A stretch of 64,000 nt of DNA from NCBI GenBank assembly GCA_905221615.1, contig CAJNDT010005832.1:1-64000 (forward strand). The letters are read 5' to 3'. Of this stretch, positions 56,055-64,000 are shown piece by piece (position 1 is the first letter of the stretch; the number at the start of each line of letters is the position of its first letter). The notes beneath the pieces are model-generated. The model saw only the letters and a program-made list of their open reading frames with translations, did no database searches and was not told where the DNA came from. A program made the translations under genes and the position numbers. This stretch comes from Symbiodinium sp. CCMP2592 (lineage: Eukaryota; Sar; Dinophyceae; Suessiales; Symbiodiniaceae).

Positions 56055-58042
56055 AAGCTCCGACACCGCAAAAGCTGTCGAATCATTTTTGGATCCCAAT
56101 GGCCGTTGTGCATCCGGACACTCGACTATATGCCATCGCCTGATCGGACCACACAACCTAGCTCTCTGATCCTACGACGAGTGAGACGATGGCTTGAGCC
56201 CAAACAATACCGTTTCTTCCGGTCGTTCTTTTGCATGCTTCTGTTCTCGTGTTTCCGTGTCTCTATTTCTGCGAACCCTCTGCGCCTCCCAAATCGCTTG
56301 CTTGCCGGACCGGTCCGGAGATGCAGCACTGGCTCTCGAGCCAAGTGCTTCTGGCCTTCCGAGCACTGTCCGCTGATGAGCATGTTCGCTCATTCCCTCC
56401 TTTACCCAGAGAAGCGGCTCAAACCCTGAGTCGCATACTGTGACAACAGTCCAGGGTTGAACGGCACCAACATGGGCCTCAGAGTGGAAGTCATAGCTCC
56501 TCTGCATGAGTGGAACGATGCGACTCTTTTGCATTGCCTTCGCTTGAGCATCTTCTCGTAGCATTCTTGCAGCAAATCTGCTATGACCTGCATCCATGCA
56601 AACACCCAGCGAGGGTTTTTGCAAGAGGAAGACAGTAATCAGCCTGAAAGTGAGTCTGCTCCGGATCCTCAAAAACAACCTGACTTGAGCGTTTAGGGCC
56701 ACCTTACTCGTCTTGCGAAGTCTACGCCATCCGGGGGCCCGGCACGAATAGGAGTCTTCATTGTGGTCTGCCGACCGGCCTGAGCCCCGTGTAGCATCGG
56801 CGCCGCAATCCGCATCCCCCCCACTTGTGCGATGGCATTACTGTAGGCTGCACACCCACTGGACCGCGTTCTCGTGCGACTTCGGCAGGTCACATAGAAT
56901 AATCTTAGCACCGTGGACCGTGGAGCGGATTCACTTCAAGCAGCAACTGCCAGGTGTCAGTGTAACGAACAGAAAAAACACGCAATCGTTGTCCACTTGC
57001 ATCCATACTTGCATCCATCTCGATTATTGGCACTCGCAACCCTCTGAGTGAGAGACCACCATCTCAGGCCACGAATCTTCTTGCTGACCTGAATAAATGG
57101 CCACTAGCTGCTGGATCAGATCTTCTTCCGATGCAATGAACCGGGTGCAAATTGGTAGGCTTAATCCATGAAGAGACGCAAAGAAACGTGTGGCAAACTA
57201 GTCAAACTGCCGCTGCCAGCAGAAATGCGATCCTCCGGTTATGCTTGCAGCCTGTTGCAGCTGGTTGCCGTCCGAATCTGCAATCTCCCAAAAACAGCAG
57301 AACAAGCCAAAGACACTTCCAAATCTTGTTGAACTGCAGCTCCATGCGAAACGAAAGTAGCCAGGGTGCTCTCCCCGACTGCATGAATGCACGGCTTTGC
57401 CTTGCAACTGCGCAACGTTGCTCTGAGATCAATTACAAGTTAGTAACAACGGGCCTCTCTCCAATCTGTGATCAGCACATGGAACTTGTTGTTAGTTCGC
57501 CTCAGCTAACTGGTATGTTACGAGCGACCGAATGTACACGATGACGCGCGTGGCCTCTGGCTGATCTACATTTCAAGGCTGGAACTTCATCCATGCTTCA
57601 TACTTGACTGCCTGCTGCGCCACATCTCTGTGTTTGCTCAAAAGAAGCATTCCGAACAGCGTGCGCCTTCTTCATGCAAAGTATTCCGGCACTTAGCTTC
57701 ATGGCCTCGCACTTCAAGCCATCCACCGGCTGCTTGGCAGGCCGTCTCCGTGCTGAGTGTTGGGCAACATCTGTGAGGTGAGCACGGAGCCCAAGCCGCT
57801 CTGGCTTGTAACAGCGCCTTGTCCGGTGTGGTCTGCCAGATATACACACAAAAGCAGAACGGTGCCAGCGGCAGTACCGACACGATTCGAAAAACTGGCG
57901 TGTGTGTGTGTGTGAACGCATCTGGTTCTGAGCTGAAGAAAAGTCAGATTGCACCGTGGAGTGCAACAGTGTACCAGGCAGCGAAACCAACAAGGATGCA
58001 CAGTTTCTCAGCGCGTTTGCTTCTTGGGGCCAAAAAGCATAG
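56055..58042. other. Spacer, no gene supported
   Basis: Frames up to 176 codons on both strands lack motifs. A (TG)n run lies at about 57899-57915. Confidence 0.5.
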
Positions 58043-58047
58043 CATGT

Positions 58048-58208
58048 TGTTGAAATCATGGTTGGCAGCAACCACAAAAACAAACGGCCATGCACACGCA
58101 ACCTCTTTCAGCCCGTAACTGAACTAATTATAGGGTGAAGGCCTTGAGTCAGGCAAGGATGCGGGAGCAGGTAGAAAAATTCAGCGCTGCACGGCACATG
58201 CGTTAACA
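58048..58208 (-). repeat. 3' LTR (relative to gag)
   Basis: Aligns with 60408-60552, sharing GGTTGGCAGCAACCACAAAA and AACGGCCATGCACACGCAAC among other stretches. It carries a few substitutions and small indels relative to the other LTR, so the insertion is not recent. Confidence 0.88.
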
Positions 58209-58580
58209 TCAACATTCCATAAAATTTCTTTGTTGTGCAGAAGGTGCTGAAGTGTACCGGTGCAATCTCCGCTCATCCTAAGTCTCCTTTGCAAAACAAG
58301 TGACTAGCACTGGTGCCGGCTGTGCCAAAAGCTGGTGTTGATTCGCCTGTTGGAGGTAGCTGTTGTTCCGCTCTAGAACTCGCCAGAGACTTCGCCAGAA
58401 GGACGCTCAAAGCGGCCGAACGTCAGGCACTGCAGAGCCTGGGCTCGGGAGTCCGGTAGCTCTTCTCCCCATCGCAAAGGCCTATCAAGGATCTGGCAGC
58501 CTGCAGCCGATCCGCTTCCTCTTGAGCATCTTTCAACATCGAAGCCCTCAAACGACTGACCAGGAGTCATAGCCGACAAT

Positions 58581-59125
58581 GTGCTCGGCGTCCATGTGGC
58601 ACGCCTGGAGCTAGCTTTTCGCCTTTCTACCGACGGGGCGGCTTCTCGGAAACCTGACCATGAAGCTTTGGCTGCTCAGACTGTTACGGCTGACAAATCG
58701 GTGGTGGGGGGGCTCGATTCGGCGTGCAACTGGACCTGTGCGGAACTATGTCTCGATATGCTGGCCGCGGCCCCGCAATACATCCAGGATTTGATCCAGC
58801 AGGCGCTGGAGACTGAGCGCTTTCGTTTTGGGAATGGCGCTGTTCTTCCTTCTGCTACCCGGTGGCGAGTGCCTGCGGTCATCGCCGACGAGCTGGTCTT
58901 GATTTGGATATTGGCGGTTGACGCGCCGAGCCTGGGCCTGTTGCTGGGCAGACATGTGCTAGATTCTGCTAGATGCTCTTGGTGGGTCCTGGATTTTATC
59001 CCATAGGACTTTGACTTGCCGAGCTTTCAAGTCCCACATGGCCCTACCACTCCTACCTGACGTGCAAAAAACACAAGTGGCGCAAGCTGGGGACCGATGG
59101 AGTGCTTGAGACCATGTTGTGTTGC
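58581..59125 (+). pseudogene. Retropepsin (aspartic protease) fragment, inverted relative to gag
   Basis: GGLDSACNWTCAEL carries the D-S-A motif in the position of the retropepsin D-T/S-A-C active site. Then FRFGNGAVLPSATRWRVPA and LGLLLGRHVLDS match the flap and the final LLG strand of copia-type proteases from dinoflagellates as I know them. Past the stop at 59006 the related reading WRKLGTDGVLE continues at about 59080 in another frame. It is broken and lacks a start. Confidence 0.65.
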
Positions 59126-59174
59126 AAGAGCTAGGCGAAGCATCTCATGAAGGCCCGTTCGAGGCCGTATGTCA

Positions 59175-60282
59175 TTACCTCTGCAGGGGAAGCGCGCAAC
59201 CACAACCTGACGAAGCCAGTCTTGCTTTGGGCCGCAGTGTCTTTGAGCGCGGAGACGACTTCAAAGCCTCCTCTCTGACGGTTTGTTCGAAGGATGGCAC
59301 TCGCTGCTCTGACCGGCGCTCGTTTTGACGGTGGCTCCTGGCTTCGACATGTCTGGCTACCGCGGCGCTGGCCAGCGCCAGCCCACAAAAACCGCCATCG
59401 TTTCGAATCTCGGCCAGCTTCACCCGAGCCTCTCTCATCGACACCAGCACCTCAGCGCTGGCCTCTATGCCGCTCCCTGGGCTTTCCAAAGCCATTGGAT
59501 CGACGCCTTCCTCCTCAGCCCTAGGTAATCTCGTCGGCCAGGTTCTCCACCTCCGTCTGCAGCACGCGTGCGCTCATCATGGCCGTGTTGCGGTCCGCCT
59601 CGTCCTCGTACTGGTCGCCCTCGTCGCCCGCAGGCTCGGTCGCATGCACCTGCCGGGGCTGGAAGCGACGCTGTGCCAGCTGGCCCGCCGAAGAAGGAAC
59701 CGACGACACCATGGAGCGACGGCTAGACACCAAGCGAAGAAGAAGTAGCCGGCGGCCCGGTCAAAGAAGTCGAGGAACCCGGCCCAAACATGTGGCGAAT
59801 GGTCAGCCGCCCTGCAGCACGATCAACTCGGCGATAAAGCGGTCCTGGGTGTGACCGCAAGCACTCGGCCTCAATCTGGTGGTAGTCCTCGGCGACGGCG
59901 AGGGCCAGCGCCGTTTCAAGCAGCTGCCCGCCTGCCGCATCATGTGGATACAGAAGGCGGTCCTGAATTCGCCACGCTTGTCGAAGGTAGACGAGCCATT
60001 CATGGATTCCAGCGCCTTCAGCAACTTATTCAAGCCATGGACAGGGTCGGCAGGAGAGAGCTCAAAGGTCTCGCCGGTCTTGGGGTCAGTGATCTCCTGG
60101 GCCGGCAGAAAAGCGAGTTCATCAGGACTGAATTCCTCACCCCAAAATCGCGCAATCGAGTTTGCGCCCAAACTCGACATCCACCACGACACCTCTCGCC
60201 AAAAAGTCCTCCAGGTAAGCGGGGAACCGTCCCATGTTGGAACTCTTCCCCACGCACCACCACTGCCCTTTTGTTCAGCCAT
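59175..60282 (-). pseudogene. Retrotransposon gag remnant, frameshifted
   Basis: The ATG at 60282 (minus) gives MAEQKGSGGAWGRVPTWDGS, then WRTFWREVSWWMSSL, GEEFSPDELAF, LNKLLKALESMNG and FDKRGEFRTAF, a capsid-like segment typical of dinoflagellate copia elements. The frame is lost near 59900; related sequence continues in other frames (DEADRNTAMMSARVLQTEVE at about 59560; EASAEVLVSMREARVKLAEI at about 59430). At least two frameshifts make it non-functional. The sequence then switches to the plus-strand protease at about 59130-59175. Confidence 0.75.
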
Positions 60283-60394
60283 CACTTGCAAAGTGAAAAA
60301 CCTCCTAGGTCACGGCAATCTCGGGAGCCCCGCCCTCGCGTGGTGGTAGGCCCGGAACGGATTTTCAGCGCAGGGGTCCTCTCTCGCAACTCAA

Positions 60395-60406
60395 GCTCCG
60401 GTGCCA
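60395..60406 (-). promoter_or_regulatory. Candidate tRNA primer-binding site
   Basis: On the minus strand TGGCACCGGAGC starts one base inside the 5' LTR. The leading TGG complements a tRNA CCA end. The primer tRNA was not identified. Confidence 0.5.
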
Positions 60407-60407
60407 C

Positions 60408-60552
60408 TGTTGAAATCACGGTTGGCAGCAACCACAAAAACAAACGGCCATGCACACGCAACCTCCTTTAGCCCGTAGCTAAACTATCGGCTGAAGGCCT
60501 TGTAAGTCAGGCAAGGAGGAACAATCGGCGCTGCACGGCACATGCTTTAACA
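60408..60552 (-). repeat. 5' LTR (relative to gag)
   Basis: Partner of 58048-58208, 16 bp shorter because of indels around GTAGAAAAATTCAGC. Confidence 0.88.
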
Positions 60553-60557
60553 CATGT

Positions 60558-61431
60558 GTCCGTAACCATGCTTTGGGCTTTCAATTGTGCTACACTGCGC
60601 ATTAACAGATACAAAAGTATCTAAAAAACCGCCTCGACGACTTTGTGCTGTGCATTCGCTTCAGCGCAGATACGGTCTCAGGCAAAACACGTTGCCTTTA
60701 ATTCCAGACCGTTCCCAATCCACTCTCTTGGCTTCGAGCACGTTCGTGCAAAAACCCACCTTTTGCCAGGCTTAACTGCAGGTTTGTCTGGGGCCGCTTG
60801 CATGGACGCATACCGTACACACAAAGACCTTCGTCAAGCAAAATGCGTCCTATGAAGCACTCAATAAATGTCTACCGCCAAATTTCGCAGCGGAAGCATC
60901 CTAGCCAACACTGAAATGCAATCCTCTTTCCCATTCTGCGGGATGTAGTGCTGGTCCTTTTGTTGTCTGCGCCTTCCAATCGGGTGTCCTGGGCACATCC
61001 TGATGCCATGTTTCGGACCTGTGCGATAGATAGCGAAGTCCCTCACGCGCTGTTTCCATCATCTTCGCGTGCTCGTTTCGATTCCATCAGGGGTCAGTAT
61101 GATGTCGAACGTGCTCTGCATGAATTCGTGCTGGCCGTGCGTCCTGGCTGGGATGGCACAACCGGTTTCCTTCCGTTTCATACGGTTCACCGCGGCTTGC
61201 TTCGCTCGTTCCTCCACCTGGCAGCTGGCGTGCTGAGCCGAATGGCCGCCGCCGGAGCCGACGAAGTAAACCAGCGAGCGGAACGACTACAGTGACAACA
61301 GGAACGATGGGGCACGCGGCGCAAGGTACGAGAAATGTGTCAGCAAAAGGCAGCTGCATGCAATGACCTACGAACCAACTTTTGCAAGCTGGCAAAGCAA
61401 CATACGTATACACAAACAAGGTGTGTGTATT

Positions 61432-61467
<36 letters not shown>

Positions 61468-64000
61468 TATATGTACGTATATACACGTGTATACATACAA
61501 AACGATGTAGTCACACATGTATGTCAGCGTGGCTTAATCAAAAGTTTGCAGGTCTTGAAGTCATGCATGCACCCTAACCTGCCAAAGTCGATGCACATAC
61601 ATGCACGTGTATATATGTATCCATATGTTGCACATGTGCGTTTTCATATGTGTGTCGACAGCATAGTAGAGGTAGTAAGACGTGAGCCCTGGACACGAAG
61701 GAGAAGTGCAAATATTGAACAGATCTGATAAGGCATACAACAAGCTGGTTGCAATCACTGCATTTTGACTGCCAGGTATCTCCCACTGAAGCACAAAGCT
61801 GCCGACGGCTTGCACTCTAGGCTTCGCACTCGTGGCACCAAATCAACAGCCAGCTGGCCCTGCCAGCTCGCGAATTGAAGCTTCAAGCATGATGCAGCAA
61901 CTGCGCTTCAGAAGGTGCATTTTCCTGACAGCACTCGACAAGGGCGAGTAGAGCGTGATAGCCAGGGGGCTACACAGCAACCATCCTACCGTGAAGTTCC
62001 TGCGTACCTGTTTAACTTGAAAGAAGTCTGAGGTCAAGAGAATCATCGTGTTCGGAACTGGCTGACACTGGCTTCCAGTTCCTCTGACTTCTGCAACAGC
62101 TTGGCCTGGTTGAGACAAGCAGCACGTTGCCATGGATCAAGGGCTGAAAATGCAGGCTTGTTCTTGCTTTCTCCTGCAAGCCATCTTCAGCTGCTCACCT
62201 GATAGCACACTTGTAGTCTGGTCTTCGTGCCGAGACTGGTCTCGGGTGGAAGTCATCATCTTCAATGGCATGCATGCTGCTTGTGGTGGACCTGGCACAT
62301 ATTTTCACGTTTGTAGCTGTTCCATGTGCAGCATAATTGGAAACTGCGACGTGGACTGCTTGCTTCTGTCGGTGGCTTGGAGATGCTACGCGTGCCGCAG
62401 TAGGTCCCAAGCATTCTGCACAACTCCAGACTGACCTTTCAACACCTTCCAAAGCAAAGCTTCCAGTACAATTCCACACCATGACGCAGGGCCGGACGAC
62501 AGCAAGTCAATCTTTGACAAGTAACACAAGCAAGCAAGGGAGACTGGGGTGAAACGAGATTTGAGAACATCAGAGAACGTTTCTAATCGTGCGACTTCCA
62601 GGTGTCGCGATTGAGTGAATGAATTGCGAATAAGGGACACCGAAACTGCCTGAGAACGTAAGGACTACAGTGCACACTGCAGTTCAAGACAGCCGCACGT
62701 GTTGGATGGTCGGTCGAAGTGTTCTGTGGAAACTCGTTGCCCTTTCGCCTGCCTGTGCTCACACGTTTATGCCACTGAAGCACTCGCTGGCACTCTGTTG
62801 CTTGGGACACTCTTGCATCCGGACGCGCCTGACACGAGCACTGGCAGATGCGGCTTGCTCCTCATCCTCATCACCTCGGAGTTGCATCGACCGGCCACGA
62901 ATTGCACTGTGTTGCTCTGCACTGTGCAGCACAGCCCGTCTGGGTCGCATGCAGTCAGCTGCAGGTCCTACTTCTTCAGCGGTCGATCGACCTCACACCG
63001 GGCCGGGACAAGCATACACATGGGCTCTCCAACCCCATCACCAAAACACTGCGAAACTAGTTCGGAAAAACACGTTGGAAGAATGACCTGGAACTCGAGA
63101 TCAAAGCGCGGGCAGTCGTCAAAGAAAGTGCCCTGCTCAGGGTCTTACGCGTTATGCATCGTTGTGCGGCGCGCCCTGAGTACCATACGCTCGCTGCGAC
63201 TTGTTTCGTTCCTACGCTGCTTTAATCTCGATTTGCTCACAACACCACATGTGGCTCTTGCCATGTTCATGAGGCAGAAGTTCAGCTAGGTCTAGAGAAG
63301 CTTTTTAAAGGTATCACCAGCAAGATTCGGTACACGGAGGCGTGCATATTTTGTAATTTGCCAAGAAGTGGAATAGTCCTCCGGTTTTTCCACAGCCGGA
63401 GGGCAAAGACACAGCCGCAAGTTCGCCAATATGTGCCAACGTCGAAATAAGTAACGACGCCAAACAACATCCAGGCTGTCTGAAGCTTTGCAAAATCCCG
63501 AACCATCTCTCAAAAAGCCGAATGAGGACTCGGCCCGACTGAAGTGCTGCTGCTGATGGCGACAACTTCGGCGAGGGCGACTCCTCACCTGTCACGTCAG
63601 TGTGGGGGGAGCTGGCGAAAGTCAGGCAATGTTTTGGTTGGTCGTGAGACATAGTCAATAAGTTGTCAGCTCCGGTCTCCCGAACTTCCTGAACTACAAA
63701 AACAGTCTCTCCAAAACAATCATAGAATCAAGCAGAGGCACTCGCAACAATACCTCGGAGGACTTCCAAAGCCTTGAAGGAGATTGAATGGCCTGACTGG
63801 CAGCAATCAGGCCAATGTTCACTTGCATCCGAGTTCATCAAGCTGAGGCCAACTGCCACCACTGGAGCTCGTGGCCTGATGGGTGCGAGTGCATATCACG
63901 CCATCATGGAAGACGTGAGAATGCGGCAACACTCATGGACGGCCTGTTCCCAACTGTTGCCGGCAGATCCTGAACCACCAGATCCTGAACCCGATCCGGA
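60558..64000. other. Spacer with microsatellites; no gene supported
   Basis: (TA)n/(TATG)n tract at about 61430-61495; a small inverted repeat GGCCTGA...TCAGGCC at about 63789-63812. Frames up to 196 codons (62699-63289) show no motif. The window ends here in ordinary sequence. Confidence 0.5.

Larger units (their letters stand above)
58048..60552 (-). mobile_element. Degenerate, internally inverted LTR retrotransposon (copia-like, dinoflagellate type)
   Basis: Two direct LTRs of about 161 and 145 bp enclose gag on the minus strand and a retropepsin fragment on the plus strand. In minus orientation the LTRs begin TGTTAA and end TTCAACA (TG...CA). A 5-bp target duplication and a primer-binding-site candidate support the boundaries. 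Integrase, reverse transcriptase and RNase H are absent and all frames are broken, so it cannot transpose by itself. Confidence 0.85.
58043..60557. repeat. Target-site duplication CATGT flanking the retrotransposon
   Basis: CATGT at 58043-58047 and again at 60553-60557, immediately outside the two LTRs: a 5-bp duplication, as made by copia/gypsy-type integrases. Confidence 0.85.

Noticed and set aside
57598..58101. 167-codon minus-strand ORF
   Set aside because: It runs into the LTR at 58048 and has no motif, so it is probably fortuitous.
61335..61728. ORFs with IYIYIY or YVYTR strings
   Set aside because: Produced by a TA/TATG microsatellite.
1..64000. Relict dinoflagellate spliced-leader sequences
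   Set aside because: I looked for TTTTGGCTCAAG-type matches by eye and found none; a computed search could still reveal diverged ones.

Overview
The window looks like a eukaryotic nuclear scaffold, most probably from a dinoflagellate. Four things point there: many interstitial CCCTAAA/TTTAGGG-type (plant/dinoflagellate telomere-like) tracts; a multi-exon gene whose reading frame can only be joined through non-canonical GA-AG and GC-AG introns; an LTR retrotransposon whose gag and retropepsin fragments read like the copia-type elements I know from Symbiodiniaceae; and few genes in a very large amount of repeat. One run of exactly 100 N (25168-25267) is a scaffold gap. I cannot name the species.

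Layout. 1-17262 is repeat of subtelomeric character: a minisatellite block present at both ends (1-764 and 16481-17240), enclosing two tandem copies of a roughly 6.5 kb unit (765-7350 and 7351-13890). Each unit carries nested duplications, palindromic hairpin arrays and an intron-bearing tRNA-like gene. A Josephin-type deubiquitinase exon sits just after them (about 14294-14723). 17263-23330 holds degenerate TTTAGGA arrays, an inverted pair of tandem arrays (19345-20372) and unique spacer. 23340-27745 is a 46-bp minisatellite with no stop codon in any of its six frames.

27947-36202 is a run of plus-strand genes: a broken ASCH-domain gene, an unidentified protein, a PD-(D/E)XK nuclease and three short proteins, two of them F-box-like. 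A second, diverged 46-bp array (34340-35150) lies among them.

37848-46504 is the centrepiece: an apparently intact five-exon Helitron gene of about 2,727 codons. It encodes, in order, an OTU-type protease, zinc-finger and Helitron N-terminal segments, a HUH/two-tyrosine Rep nuclease, a Pif1-type helicase and a tail of tandem CxxC (Stc1-like) fingers. About 1 kb after its stop codon a terminus-like sequence passes into a CCCTAAA tract. The same junction recurs four times at the ends of the 2.4/6.5 kb repeat units, preceded there by a perfect hairpin. This suggests, as inference only, that those units are related to Helitron ends.

47489-52570 is again telomere-like and TTTACTTAAACC repeats. 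The last 11 kb is mostly spacer, with a CCCH-finger terminal exon (55201-55272), one unidentified ORF, and a degenerate LTR retrotransposon (58048-60552) that has TG...CA LTRs, a 5-bp target-site duplication, a candidate primer-binding site and an internal inversion.
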